DNA from: Pisaster brevispinus
Lineage: Eukaryota; Echinodermata; Asteroidea; Forcipulatida; Asteriidae
Direction of reading: 5' to 3'
NCBI GenBank assembly: GCA_023634235.1
Contig: JAMKCF010000013.1
Span: forward strand, 17,113,705 to 17,177,704
Length of the DNA: 64,000 nucleotides
In this document: positions 45,960 to 58,596 of the stretch, piece after piece
Numbering within the stretch: position 1 is the first letter of the stretch
How the letters are laid out: each line of letters starts with the position of its first letter
The notes under the pieces: model-generated
The model's database searches: none
The model's input: the letters and a program-made list of their open reading frames with translations, nothing else
What the model was told of the DNA's origin: nothing
Program-made: the position numbers and the translations under genes

Positions 45960-48900
45960 ATGTATCATAATAAGTGGTAGCGATAATAATTAATTAATAA
46001 TAACAAACAGTTTTCTCAGTTGTACCCCACCATTGTAATGATGGTGTACATGTACAGGTACCATAAAAACTGACTTAAGTAAAAGTGTCTCAATCACTGC
46101 CTTATAGTGTACACACTTTACCCAAGTACATGAAGTACAAGTTATATGTTCAACATTAAGTATGTAAATGAAGACTTTGTATTTATTTTCTATCTAAGAG
46201 CTCATTTCACAGGCTTTGTATTCAGTTTGAGAAGGTTAAAGGTCAATGGCGTGGGTGAAAACTTTGTAAGCATGAACCAAAGTGTGTTTTTTATATTGAA
46301 ACTGCATAGTCAAAGGTCATAGTGCAAAAAGGACTGCCATTTATGTGCTATGTGCCACTTAGCTGGAAAACAGTCTTTGAAAATTAACAGCTGTGTATAT
46401 TTGTTTGCTTAAAAAAAAACCTTTTTCCCATGCTAAGGAAACTTGTGTGCATAGAAACTCAAAAATTGGGTCTACATGTAGGACCTACATGTATGAGGCA
46501 GTAGAATATGAAGTTGACGTTAAACGTCTTCATAGATTGATTGACTCAAGTTGAGATTGGTGCATAATTTGCACAAAGCTCTGAAGTGATTTGTTTTTGT
46601 ATTCTTCAAAAGATTTAAATGGCTTGTAGAGAGGAACGTTAGAAGGGCATTAAAGACTATTAGCAATAAGCTGTACTTATTCTGCAGTATTTGGTTTAAA
46701 ATAAGTTAAATGAGTAAATTCTGTTTATAAAACTAATGCAAAGTTAAAGTCACCCTAGGTTTATAACTACAGTGTATTGTATATATTATACTCCATACGA
46801 AAGGAAAAGGATTGTTGAACTTATTAAAACAAAATGTACATAAATGTACATTATATTTTTTAACAAATGTTCTGATTGTTTATTTTTTCGTCGGAGGAAA
46901 TGGCTGCCATTTGCATAAAAAGGAAGCAGTTTGTATGTATAGCTTGGAATGGAAGAGTTAAGTCATTATGTCATGAAAAAAATGTTTGTCTTGAGAAGAT
47001 AACAGTTTCTTTCAGAAAGACATGGAATGGAATAACATCAAGACTGGGAACATCTTAGTCGTGAGGCAAACCTGGCGTCCCAAATTTCTGTTTTTCATGT
47101 GATACGTTGTAGCATGGAGCTATCCATGTTTGTGGAGTTGATAGCAAAACGAACCTCTCATACATAGTTCTAGGAGTACAGAACACTATGCTGATGACAC
47201 GAGTAGACACTTTAGTTTAGGATTTAGGCCTTTAAATCAACTTTCCATGGGTGTAGCCAACCTACCGACTCAAATCACCTGACCTCATCACAACAATACT
47301 CTGGGTTGCGCCATTTTGGGAGTCCATTTCCCTGTGTCTTATACGGTGTGGTGCGCATTTTAGACGATGCAGCATTTACACTCTTGCCATCATTTTGTAT
47401 GTGCAATTTGACTTCCAAAATAGAGTGCATGGCAGAGTAGATGCCTGTGACCTTGGTGCAAGGGGGTCAACACAAAACCTATCTGAAGAAGTCTCACGTA
47501 ATATCTTAACAGTGCATTTCCTCTTTTGGCTACTAGTAACAACTTTTTATCTCCCAAATTAAGATTGTGGTTCTGATAATTCATCTTGTTTTGGACATGC
47601 AGGATCTGCAGTCAGAGTTTTACAGACAGCGATCTCGGTTCCTAATGACCGAAGTAACTTTGAGGAAGCAGTTAATAACTTTTAGCTAAAACTGTTACTT
47701 CCTGGAACTAGAGGCGCATAATGTAGTAATTATCAACAACGATTGAGCAACAGTTACTGAATGACAATCTTATGCAATACCTCTTTCTATGCCTGATGAA
47801 AAACTGAAGTTCTGAATCATGTTTGGCAAAATATCAAAGAGTAACTTTGCCATGTTAAACACCAATTTGTTTTTAATCAAGTTGTGCTTTCTACATAAAT
47901 TTATTATCGTTAATGGTTAGTAAATTATGTGAAGTTGATCATTATTTCTCTTTTGTTTTTTGAAAAGTAACTTTAAAATCCATCCTTTAGTTTTTTTACC
48001 ATACAACCAACTTGTGAATATTTCATCTAATTTTAATTGTCACGTTTTAAGTGGCCGATGATTTGTCAAAGATTTATACACATTCATCTTGTGGCAATTA
48101 TTTTGAATTGCAGAAATCTAGATGAGTAACGTTTACTTGTGGTTTTCAAATGCTACACTCTAAACTTTGACATTATTTCAGACGGTACTAGTTCTATTGA
48201 GGATTGGTACTGGTATGAAAATTTATACCGGGATTCGACAAAATGTGAAAATTCCAGAACAATGGCTTGTAGGTCTGGGTTCCTTCCCCCTTATTAAAAA
48301 GACTCAGGAACCTTCCATGTCTACAATTCAGGGGGTTTACAGACTCGGTGCACTGCCAGCAATACAAAACTACAGGGTTGGACACAATGAGGACTATTTC
48401 TTTCTCCCATTGGTGATTGCTTTACTTCCTTAAGCAAACGCGAAGGCTGAAGGTTTTGAGAATTTCCTGAAATCAGGAAAAATCCTGACAACTGTTGTGA
48501 ATGCTTGATAATCAGTATGCTTCCAGATTACAAATCCTGTACTTGTCTTTGAAACAATCTTCATAAGTGTTTTGTAGAGGGGAAAAAATAAAAATAAACA
48601 TGCATAGAAACCAAAACAACACCTGAATATCAAATGACAAAATACAATTCAAATTAAACCATGGTAACAAGTCAATTTATTTTGTCCTTGCGAGAATCTG
48701 CTAAAAAAAAATCACATACGAATGCCCAATTTGGTCATTACATAAAAGTCAAAATGGTTTCATTGTACAAAATCCAGACTACCAAAGTAAATTTAGTTTG
48801 GTTTATCAGATGTGATTAACCTCAAGAAACACGTTTCATGAATGACATCATTCGACATTCAAGACCTCTCACTCTGTTTGAGGTGGACCCCTAAATCCCT

Positions 48901-51146
48901 CAGATGTCATTATCCTCGACATTCAACATTCAAGGCCTCCTATTCTGTTTGACTTTGAGGTGGACCCCTAAATCCTGAATCTTAAAGGATTATAGCACAA
49001 AAAAAATCACCTGGCCAACCACTCAAAGATAAAACCTTGGACTGTTATTTTCTTTTCTTGCAAGCACTCTCAGTGTCAATGAGTAATTAAGTCTGCCAGT
49101 GATTCTATTGATGATCAATTACAAAGTTCCTCTAAATTTCCTGTTTGAATTATTTTCAGTGGGATGGCTTGGGAAAACAAATGGATTACAAATTTGTCGG
49201 CTAAATCATTTTAGTCATATAAAGTTGTCACATGTCGATGAGAAAGTGGAAGTCAAATTTTCCCCACATTTTTGTGTTGGTGGAGTCACTGAAAAATGAT
49301 AACAAGAGTTCAAGTAATATTATCGTCCTTTAAAAACCAAATTTAACACCCTAACAGTGATGTGTGATAAGCACTGTATACTCAGTGCTTTCCTGAATCC
49401 TGTGGAAAACAATGCACAGGCATACTACTCGGGTAGCAGGCCTCGTCCTTAGCACTAGCCTGGCGTACATTGTCTACTAAAAACTGCTCTCCGCTATAAA
49501 TTAACACCACTTCTCAACTTGCCCTGTGGGCCACTACAAACTGTGCAACCTACTTGTTTAAAATGCTCATATTTCTTCCTTTTCAGGTGTGTATAATAAT
49601 CTTTGAAAGAATGTCGACTTATGTTTGAGTGTGTGAATGTAAACTTGATTTGACAATTAAACTGGTCGTGATGGGCTGCCATCAGTACGTCATACATTGA
49701 TGACAATACATGTTTAAAACCTGGGCTATTAACAATTCCTGGGGACAAGTAAACGCACACTTCACTAGCTCGGTGGGCTACTTAACAAAAAGCTCATGGG
49801 CAAGACCAGAGTGGGATGGGCAAGACCAGGGTTGGATCCTGATGCACAGTGTATACGGTGCTTATCAACATCGGTGTAGGTTAATGAGATTCTTAATTAT
49901 CAACGATGCAATTATTACAACTTACTCAAAGGGTGTGTACAACAACGGTAAGACTGAAACCTATCAATGTTCACAGACTTGCACAAAACTTACACGGTGT
50001 AAAGATGATCATTAGTGGAAAACTTTGCTGAAGACATATTCATCCCCACAGGTCATTGTGTGAGTAACATTGCGATGAGCTAGACCCCGCCCATGATCAA
50101 CATTAGATTGGTAAGTTGTAATTAGACCAAGCTGATTCACTTCATGGTGTCAATCCATAACTCAACTGCCCCTCGTCAGAGAAACCAATTTTTGTTCAGT
50201 CAAAGAACGAGCATTCTAGTCTAAGAATGATGATAGAAGATAAAGACAATGACCTTGTTCCCTTCCGTAGTGTGATTACACGATTATCAAATTAAAACAA
50301 TGGGGTAATCATTACTCGTCGATGTCCTTGGACACGCCCAACAAAGTCTCATTGTCCCTTGAGGTGAGGTTGATGAAACACTTGTGTCAAATTATTGAAC
50401 CAATGCACCTGGGTGCAGCTTACCAGCAAAATCTGCAATTACGACGCCCTATAAATCAGGACCCACTTTCATAAAACTGTCTTGCAGAAAATACTGCTTA
50501 GCCAATTTTGTTTTGCTGCGCTATGCAAATACATGAGTGGGGTACAACTTGCAATGGTGTGAACTTCATAGCATCTTGGCTGGTAACCCGTTTCTGCTTA
50601 GCAAGATTTTTTCTGTGCTTAGCATGTTTTTGTGCGTACAGGCTTTATGAAGTTTGGCTCAGGTGAGTCCATTGACTGTAAGCGCAGAATTCCCATGGTA
50701 AGCAGTGTCATAACATTGGGCCATGGTGTCATTGCCCATGTTAAATCTTCCTTTTGCCTTTTCGGGAGTCTTATAAGATACAGTAGGCATTTTGGACGGA
50801 GCATGTGCAGTACACCTCCGATTTGACAGAGCATAGACGAACAGTGAGACGCCAGTGAATGGGGCCTATATGCAGTTTGGTCAAATCATACTTCTATACA
50901 ATCAACATCATAATTGCTTCAAACACACACATAACTGCAAATAGTATTCAACATTCAATGTATTATTAGTCAAAACTTTGAGATCCGATGTCGTTGAGAT
51001 TTACATCAGATCATTCTTTTTCACAGTGATTTAATCATTTAACAATGGGCCTTATGTATCATAATATAAGAACCTTTTTAAAAGTTCAAAATGATAGCAT
51101 GATGTCTTTTGATCAGCTCGGGACGAAGACGTTAGGAGAGGAACAG
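45960..51146. other. Intergenic region downstream of TECR and DNAJB
   Basis: About 5 kb without a recognisable gene on either strand. It contains an M1 copy (50458-50647), M5-type fragments (about 47310-47440 and 50695-50830) and AT-rich sequence. The minus-strand TECR transcript should end here; ATTAAA (plus TTTAAT at 51030-51035) is a weak candidate signal. Confidence 0.4.
50458..50647. mobile_element. MITE family M1 copy
   Basis: GGACCCACTTTCATAAAACTG at the left, CATAGCATCTTGGCTGGTAA in the core, and a right end with AGGCTTTATGAAG. Confidence 0.6.
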
Positions 51147-51274
51147 TTAGAGTAGGAAAGGAACAATTGACTTGCGCCCTCGTGGGTAGGCTGCGAACTC
51201 CTTCTTGTAGTTACGGTGTTTGCCCAGAGCCCAAACGGACATCTGATAGAATCCAGCGATGGTGAATAAGAGCG
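51147..51274 (-). CDS. tecr: TECR last coding exon
   Basis: [20 protein letters not shown] and on to IVPFLL, then TAA at 51149-51147. Phase 1 acceptor TGTGTTTTACTTCAG. Confidence 0.95.
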
Positions 51275-54200
51275 CTGAAGTAAAACACACAAAACAAAAT
51301 CATGAAACAGGTTCTCAACCTGGGTGCATCGGACTCAAGTTCTGGTGGTTAAGTCACCAGGGTGTGGGTTCGAATCCCGCTCATGACACTTAATTGTTTT
51401 TATATATACCTTTAAGCGAGATACGACCTTTGACACTCTAAAACTCACATTTCACGTAAACACAATTTTTAGGACATTGAGAGCGATTCCACATTACCTG
51501 GGAGACATTGGGTCATGATACTGAAGCTAATCCAAGCACCTGCTTCATAGGTATAGTTAGGACAGCTGACAACACTGAAGAGCAATGTCATTGGGTTACC
51601 GGTGGGCAGTGGAATACGACGCTCTTTAGTTCCTGCCGGGCGGAGATTACGGAACGCCAAGTGGATGCAGAGGTTACCGTACTCACAAAGCTGTCAACGA
51701 ACAGGAGCAAATTATTTTTAATATTTTGAGTTTTTAAAATTAAACACTAAAGTTGAATTGTTTGATTTGCACTATTTACATATCTAGGCATAGTTTTCAT
51801 CAAGCCCCAAATAACACAAACATGCTAAGCAAATACGACTTACAGTTAGCATAATTAGATTACCAGTAGAACTCTGCCCATATTCACAAAGCAGTTGTGT
51901 TAATCAAATTTGCCTGCTAATCAAATATTTGCAGGGAACCAGTGAGAAACAATACACATTACATGGTGTTTTGCCTGGTAACCTGTTTCTGTTAAGCAAG
52001 ATTTTTCAGTGCTGTGCATTTTTTGGCGGTTGCCAGCTTTACGGAATTGGGCCTTACAATAATTACTGAGGTGTCTCTGAGGTCTCTCTACACCAACAAA
52101 TGTTACAAACAATTTCTGTACATAAACAAATAAAGTACAAGTCAGAAAACATAATTGAAATTGTCTGCAACTGATTAAAGTATAGACCCATCTTTGTCAA
52201 ATCCCCTGTGTACAACAGCAATAATACATACTGGTTCAAATCTATACAAAAAATGGACCAGACTATTTGTCCTTCCAGCCTCACTTTGGTTAAACTGATT
52301 AAGATGGGACAAATACAAGATGGATGCCCAATGATAAAATCCTGTTCAGCCCAAAGCCATACATTCTCTCAGGATAACTATTTGAAGGAGAAATTTAGAA
52401 TTGAAGCTTACCAGAAAGAACGCAAGACCACCATAAACCTGAATATCTCCACCAGCTGTATTCAAGAACATAAAACAATAAAATGAGAAGTTTCTATGTA
52501 TATTATTTTTAATCTTAAAGAACTCCACTTGATTTGATCAAGATTGACCTTCCCTAATACCTGAATACAGAGAGTTCCCCAACTTATTCAGTGAATAATC
52601 CGCAGGACCAGTTAGCTTGTCCTTCATCTAGTCTGCCAGCTTTGGTACAGGGCTCGAATTCGGGCAAAAAATCCACAAGACTGCAGGGCCTGTAGCTCAA
52701 AACTTTTACTGGACCAGAAAATTTGTAACAAGACCAGAATCAAAATGAGAAGAACACTCTACACATTTTCACATTTGAGCTGTTTTTGTACCAAGCATTA
52801 ACTTCTAAGAGAAGATTTATCAAGTTTTTCTTGTGGGTAATACTTCAACACTCAGTTGATCAGTTTAATTAAAAAATACAGTGACGTGTTGTTATTCAAA
52901 AACACAAGACCGCCGGACTTGTACAGTCATAAGTTTACTGGCCCAACACTAAAATCACTGGCCTCGGGCCTGCGGTCCAGTGTCAAATTCGAGCCCTGTG
53001 GTACTAGTCAATTTTATTCACATTAAATAGGGATGCTTTCCAACACTAGACTAGCCAGGCGGACTACTGGGAGAGAATTTTGACTAGTCCTCAGGGTCGT
53101 TTAACTACCGTAGACTTCGGCATATTAGCCGCCCGGTGTATAAGCCACAATGCCCAGAAATTGTCAAAACAACATTCAGTTGTCAGTGTATAAGCCGTCC
53201 GGCGTATAAGCCGCAGCGGCGACCGCTACACAGAGGGGCCGTGCGTGTTTGCGGTCCTTTGTGGAGATGTACAGTGACTGGCGGGCGGCACATCAGTCAT
53301 TGAACATCGCTACAAAGTGCGAGTTGCGTTGCATTGAAGTCAAAATGTATTTGAAGTTAGCATTTGTATCAGTGGATTACGGTTTAGGGAGAACGCTGCC
53401 GTAAAACAACAAACCAAAAAATAGATGTTTAGAGCCAACTTTCTAAGAGCAGCTTTATCAATTTATTTACTTTGCAACACACAATGTGAGGCTTGTGTCA
53501 AATGGTGTTTAGAATGTGACAATTTCTTTTGCTCAGCAAGATTTTCTGTGCTAAGCTAACTTGCTTGTGCTTACTATTATTGTTATTGATAGGTCGCTTA
53601 CCTGGTGGTGTGTACAGAGGATGATTAATGAAGTAAGCAACAAATGCAGCGAATCCCCAGTAGTAAATACTATTCTAAAATACAAGAAAATACAACAGTA
53701 GAGTAGAACATTAAATATTGGTTTTGTAAAACCTATTGAGTGGAGTACAAAAACAAACAAACTGGACACCAGTTGAAGGAATGGAGGGGGGGGGGGGGTT
53801 GCAGCGATGTTGAAGAACAAGCCTTAACAGCAATCTGGCCATAGCCACCATTTCAGGCACACTTTTTGCTTTCTTAGTCGGTCAGCTTTTTCACCAGACC
53901 ATGTCATAACTTTTTCTTTCAACATTGTCATTTTTTTGTATAGGAACTGAATTTGTGCGGGCAGCCAATTTTCACACAGCTGTGAAAAGTAATGAAGGAC
54001 CACCCGGATAGAATGTTTAACTTGTCCTCAGGTCAACGAGCCATCAGCAAACCTCTGTCAATAGAAACTGTTTCCTTAGACTAGGGCTAAGAGAGGATGG
54101 TATTGACCCCTTGCAGCAACATCGAGCATGGCTACCGTCTGCTGGGCGCGCCATTTCGGGAGTCGGTGTTAAGCGTGTAAACGCCACGTCTCCTGAAGCA

Positions 54201-57200
54201 TGCACTACACTGTATAACACACAGGGACATTGACTCTCCAAGATTATTGTGATGATGTTTCTCAGGGGAGTTGGTTCCATACCTTGAAGATGTTGAGGAT
54301 TGGCATAGTAGCATGGGAGAATCGATGCACAAAGACGGTCTCCAAGAGTCTCTTCGCGTAGTGAAGAGACCAACAACCAGCGGCAACTCTGCAACAAATT
54401 CAGATGAGAATTATATTCTGTCATTCAGGATAATCTTCAAAATAAAACTTGTTTTGGTGTTACTTTCAGTATACTTTTATAGACTGTCACTTGCAGATGA
54501 GTATGACTTCCTGTGGTTGTCTTTAATTGAATTTATACTTTCTCTCATGGGAGTAGAGTCTAATTCATTCCGTCACCCATCCATCCATCCATCCATCAGC
54601 CCATGCTAAACCTGTTTTATTTGCCTGACTAGCCAGGTCAGTGAATAGCTGAGATGTTAATCAGCTTAAGCCTAACCATCCAAACCTTTGAAATCCAGAA
54701 GCATGTTTGATTGATTCTGTTACATTGAGGACTGCACTAGTAAACTGATAAATGCTTTACATGGGATCAGGCATACCACCATAATCAGAGTTTAACAGTT
54801 TATGTGTTGAGTTACTGAATGGTGTTGGACTGACGACTGCACTAGTAAACTGGTTATGCTTTACATGGGATCAGACATACCACTGTCCAACAGTTTGGGT
54901 GTTGAGTTACTGTATATGGTGTTGGACTGGGACCGCAATAGTAAACTGGTTAATGCTTTACATGGGATCAGGCATACCACTGTCAACAGTTTGGGTTTTG
55001 AGATACTAAATGGTGTTGGACTAACGACTACAATAGTAAACTGAATATGCTTTCGGGACTGAGGCAGCAAGACAATTAGCTTGGATAAATCTGGGCTTAA
55101 CAAATCTTCCGACAAGGGTGTTAGTTGGCACTACTCACTGAACCACCATACTCCTTGGCTTGTCAACATTCTCAGCTCCATAAATGATGGCAGGCCTCAT
55201 GTAGAACAACAGGTAAATGAATAATGGGCCTGCATACTCAGTAAGAAACACCTGTAGAGGGCGATAAGAAAAACACAAAGTGTTCATGGTCCTCCAGCCA
55301 AAACCTCTGCTTCTTCTTACGAAGACTATCTCTGATTCCATAAAGTCTAGTGGTGTATAGTAGCTAAAGAGTTCAGTTTTCATTTAAAAGATATTGGAAT
55401 GACTGGACCTTCATTATTTTATTTAGTTTGATGGCTTTATAAGTTGAAAAATTGACTTTCCATTATTTGTAGTCAATGTTAGGTGATTAACGGTGGACTT
55501 TCCCATAACGCTGCTTACCGTGCTCCAGCCAACCTGAGGCCCCAAGTCTTTGAAGTAGAGTTTTCCGTTATTACCCAACTCCAAGGATTCAAGAGTGCAA
55601 TCATCCTTTAGGGACTTTCCCTCTGAAACCAAGAAACAACATACAGGATTTCATTTGGAGTTTAAAGGTATTATACAGGATTGGTAGAGCTGACAAAATA
55701 GTTGCAGACAGTGTTCATGTTTTGTGTGATCAACCACATACATGAAATAACAAGGCAGTGAAAATTTTGGCTTAATCCATTGTGAGTCAAGAGGGACAAA
55801 TCGAAAACCATGCATAATTTTCATCATGTAAACACAACATCCTTAATTTTAGTTGTAACAACAAAAACCAGCTAATGCATATTTTTTAAGTTTTCAGATA
55901 CAGTTTTCTGGAATATGACATTATTTCAGAGGGAAATATTTCATAGGAAAAAAAAATCTAGTACGAACTTCCTCATCAGTAAGCTTTCAGACTGAAAGGA
56001 TATCATGCCTGCTGAAATTAATGAGCACATTAGCTTGGGCTTTCCTAGAGTTTTAACTAAATAGTTTTGAATACTCTAACGCTACTTCAATTCTTACTGA
56101 ATAGCTTTAGTATTTGAATGGAACATGCTGGTTGAATATTTACAAATTAATTGCAAACTTATTTTCTTTCAATATAAAAACAGCTTAGTTATCTCTACTC
56201 ACTTGATGCTGTACGATATGACTGTCTGTCTGGATACAGATTTCTCTCTGGAAAAAAAAGAATATTATGTGTTGTGGGAAAACATAAAGACATGAACATC
56301 AAACATTCTTTAACTAGTTAGCCTATAAAAAAAAAGAAAACCTGCTTACCAAATGTGTATAAAGGAGGATTTCCTTCCTCCTTGGTTTTACGGACTGGTT
56401 GTCTTTTTTAGTGTGTTTTTGTTGTATCTCTTTGTATCTTGTTCTGAGATTTTTTATTGTAATTTTTTATATATTGTAAATTTCATGTAATTCAGCCTTT
56501 GGCTGCAATGTGATTTTATCAATAAACCAATTATATAAACCAATTATTTGAACATCAAACATTAAACTAATTAGCCTAAAAAAAAAGAAAACCTGCTTAC
56601 CAAATTTGTTTAAGGGAGGATTTTAATGAAGGTATGAGTTCAACCTTCTAGGGTTGCATCACCTAAAGTGTGCACTACACTGTTGAACACATAGGGACAT
56701 TGACTCCTCAAACGACACAACCAAGATTATTGTGATGATGTCAGGTATAGTGGTTACAAGTGGCTTGTACCAATTAGCAGCTTACAAGCAGCTTGTACCA
56801 AAATGCCCATAGCAGCCAAACTAAGAATATAAAAAAATAAACTCTGTTTCATTTTGTTATTCTAGACATTTATATTGAGGAAAAAAATCCACAACATTAG
56901 GTTACAATCAAACAGAACTGAATGGCCCATAAATTATTAGCAATGTCAAGTTGACCCACTTTTACATATAAAAAAAAAAGATTTTATGCAAAGTGTTCAT
57001 CAAGAATACTCACTTCTTAGATGGAACTGGGTTTTAACATCAGCAATGGTCGTTGCTTTTCCAAGCTGTGAATACAAATCATAGGGTCTAAATCATAATT
57101 TTGTAATTTGAAGAAGGAAAGGATGCGTTAAAAATGTACCAGATTTGTGTAAAGGCACTATGCACTCCCTCCTTTTTCACAACACACAGGATTTTTACTA

Positions 57201-58596
57201 AAAATACAGTACATCAATGACTGTCGTGGGAAAATTTACAAATGATAATAATTGATAACGCATGTTTAACAGCTATACTACATTAGTGTTAAATTCAGCA
57301 ACAGGGTCCCCAAGTCCAGCAACCCCTCCCAATCATTGGGGCGTGCTCTGTGTGAGGGCGGGAGTTGTTGGTGCTGGTGTTTACGGGGACTGTGAGAGGG
57401 CGGGAGTTGTTGGTGCTGGTGTTTACGGGGACTGTGTGAGGGCGGGAGTTGTTGGTGCTGGTGTTTACGGGGACTGTGAGAGGGCGGGAGTTGTTGGTGC
57501 TGGTGTTTACGGGGACTGTGAGAGGGCGGGAGTTGTTGGTGCTGGTGTTTACGGGGACTGTGAGAGGGTGGGAGTTGTTGGTGCTGGTGTTTACGGGGAC
57601 TGTGAGAGGGCGGGAGTTGTTGGTGCTGGTGTTTACGGGGACTGTGAGAGGGCGGGAGTTGTTGGTGCTGGTGTTTACGGGGACTGTGAGAGGGCGGAGT
57701 TGTTGGTGCTGGTGTTTACGGGGACTGTGAGAGGGCGGGAGTTGTTGGTGCTGGTGTTCACGGGGACTTTTGGCAGTTTTCGTTGTACTCACCCCTGTCA
57801 ATGTCAGAAGCTCCTTGCTGCTTCTTGCATCCAATATTTTGATCTGGATGAGAGAAATGAAATTATAAATGAAACTACTTCTTTTTTTTTTAGTATGTGA
57901 TAATCATGTGAACACAGCCTGGACTAAAAATATATTTTAGAAAAATGTTGACGGAGTAAACTAGGCTCACCTTAACCTCTACACTGTAACAAGACAAATA
58001 AATCGACAAATTCAAACTTAGAACAGTAAATTTTACATTAAAAATAGCTTAAAATAGCTCAAAACTCAAAACAGCATGCAAAGTAGTGCCTATTTATTCT
58101 AAAAATCTAATAATAAATATTCCCTCATGACTCATGAAAACTGTTAATACTTTACTTATAACTTATACACACACTAGTCTACGGACACTTTTTACTAGCC
58201 AAAGATTTGTTCATTTGATCCACAGGACATTCATTTATTAAGTATAAAGGAAAAATTTCCGTATCCTGCCACCACTTTTTCACTCATTTTTGCCCAAAGG
58301 AATATCTCATTTGATTTTTGAGTAAATTAGATATTATTTTATTTCATAACGAATGAAAAAGTGGTGGCTGGATACGGAAATTTTTCCAATATAAATTACC
58401 AAATAACTGGGTTTTTTTTTACAATATATTAAAATAAATATTTATCAATGTTACATTATTTATTGAAATTTAAAATAGCCACTCCTTGATTCTGTCCGGA
58501 AACTAGGCAAACGTGTCCTCTGGTTACAAGAAGCTTTCTTATTATAAACGATTACACCATTTATTCTAATACTTAAAAGTTTATACTTACATCCAT
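51147..58596 (-). CDS. tecr: Very-long-chain (trans-2,3-) enoyl-CoA reductase
   Basis: Eleven exons join in phase on the minus strand: 58596-58591, 57843-57793, 57065-57014, 56247-56203, 55622-55519, 55251-55139, 54388-54283, 53674-53602, 52455-52412, 51690-51498 and 51274-51147. They encode 304 residues; human TECR has 308. The ER membrane enzyme uses NADPH to reduce trans-2-enoyl-CoA, the last step of each cycle of very-long-chain fatty acid elongation. The N-terminal about 85 residues are ubiquitin-like ([39 protein letters not shown]). The rest is the membrane steroid-5-alpha-reductase-type domain ([67 protein letters not shown]). The end is [14 protein letters not shown] then IVPFLL. No break was found. 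Confidence 0.96.
51320..51400 (+). mobile_element. tRNA-derived SINE fragment in TECR intron
   Basis: GTGGTTAAGTCACCAGGGTG and GTGGGTTCGAATCCCGCTC resemble the D and T arms of a Leu/Ser-type tRNA, without a full cloverleaf. Confidence 0.5.
51498..51690 (-). CDS. tecr: TECR coding exon 10
   Basis: [20 protein letters not shown], then [20 protein letters not shown]. Phase 0 in, phase 1 out at GTAATG. This is the most conserved part of the family. Confidence 0.96.
51875..52052. mobile_element. MITE family M1 copy in TECR intron
   Basis: Contains CACATTACATGGTGTTTTGCC and TAACCTGTTTCTGTTAAGCAA and ends CTTTACGGAATTGGGCC, the right terminal repeat. Confidence 0.6.
52412..52455 (-). CDS. tecr: TECR coding exon 9
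   Basis: [14 protein letters not shown], 44 bp, phase 1 in and phase 0 out. Acceptor TTGAATACAG, donor GTAAGC. Confidence 0.9.
52648..52998. mobile_element. Foldback repeat family M4, copy 2 (TECR intron)
   Basis: Starts CAGGGCTCGAATTCGGGC and ends CAAATTCGAGCCCTG. Interior blocks CAAGACCAGAATCAAAATGAG and GGCCTGCGGTCCAG match 40985-41390 read on the other strand. Confidence 0.7.
53104..53260. repeat. GTATAAGCCGC-repeat element (possible DNA-transposon end)
   Basis: ATTAGCCGCCCGGTGTATAAG, then GTGTATAAGCCGTCCGGCGT and ATAAGCCGCAGCGGCGACC. The repeated TATAAGCCG motifs look like subterminal repeats of a DNA transposon. The other end was not found. Confidence 0.5.
53602..53674 (-). CDS. tecr: TECR coding exon 8
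   Basis: [20 protein letters not shown] then YTPP. Phase 0 in, phase 1 out at GTAAGC. Confidence 0.95.
54130..54250. repeat. M5-type dispersed repeat
   Basis: CGCCATTTCGGGAGTCGGTG and CACACAGGGACATTGACTC, and a related block at 56655-56745 (GTGTGCACTACACTGTTGAAC). Overlaps the non-coding side of the TECR intron after exon 7. Confidence 0.5.
54283..54388 (-). CDS. tecr: TECR coding exon 7
   Basis: [16 protein letters not shown], then [19 protein letters not shown]. Phase 2 in, phase 0 out at GTATGG. Confidence 0.95.
54730..55060. repeat. 95-105 bp tandem repeat in TECR intron
   Basis: Units start at about 54730, 54835, 54931 and 55026 with GAC(T/C)(G/A)CA(C/A)TAGTAAACTG, and contain GCTTTACATGGGATCAG. 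Confidence 0.85.
55139..55251 (-). CDS. tecr: TECR coding exon 6 (first membrane segment)
   Basis: [20 protein letters not shown], then [16 protein letters not shown]. Phase 0 in, phase 2 out at GTGAGT. Confidence 0.95.
55519..55622 (-). CDS. tecr: TECR coding exon 5
   Basis: [16 protein letters not shown] and [17 protein letters not shown]. Phase 1 in, phase 0 out at GTAAGC. Confidence 0.93.
56203..56247 (-). CDS. tecr: TECR coding exon 4
   Basis: [14 protein letters not shown], phase 1-1. Acceptor CTTTTTTTTCCAG, donor GTGAGT. Corresponds to the HPQWYPARQSLR region of vertebrate TECR. Confidence 0.88.
57014..57065 (-). CDS. tecr: TECR coding exon 3
   Basis: [17 protein letters not shown], phase 0 in and phase 1 out. 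Acceptor TTGTATTCACAG, donor GTGAGT. Confidence 0.88.
57351..57767. repeat. 42-bp minisatellite in TECR intron 2
   Basis: About ten units of GGGCGGGAGTTGTTGGTGCT followed by GGTGTTTACGGGGACTGTGA. The unit is divisible by three, which creates long repetitive open frames on both strands. On the transcribed (minus) strand every unit reads CCCTCTCACAG, a 3' splice-site-like motif. Confidence 0.95.
57793..57843 (-). CDS. tecr: TECR coding exon 2
   Basis: [17 protein letters not shown], phase 0-0. Acceptor TTTCTCTCATCCAG, donor GTGAGT. The 42-bp minisatellite starts 26 bp after the donor. Confidence 0.88.
58249..58387. mobile_element. 139-bp MITE with about 37-bp terminal inverted repeats
   Basis: The left arm GGAAAAATTTCCGTATCC, then GCCACCACTTTTTCA. 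The right arm is the reverse complement with one or two mismatches. Flanks are TATAAA and AATATAAA. Confidence 0.85.
58591..58596 (-). CDS. tecr: TECR coding exon 1 (two codons)
   Basis: ATG GAT followed by GTAAGT. The phase-0 end fits the next exon. The start is inferred because no better ATG precedes ILDAR and the vertebrate protein also starts only a few residues upstream. Confidence 0.65.

Noticed and set aside
48167..48433. 88-codon plus-strand ORF
   Set aside because: No recognisable domain, no splice or start support, and surroundings are ordinary intergenic sequence.
14640..51400. tRNA genes at several tRNA-like sequences (14.65, 26.0, 27.3, 8.7 and 51.35 kb)
   Set aside because: A and B boxes are present, but acceptor stems are missing and SINE tails follow.
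57262..57900. Open frames of 93-212 codons with 14-residue repeats on both strands
   Set aside because: The 42-bp minisatellite is divisible by three, so any stop-free frame stays open. It lies inside a TECR intron and overlaps exon 2.
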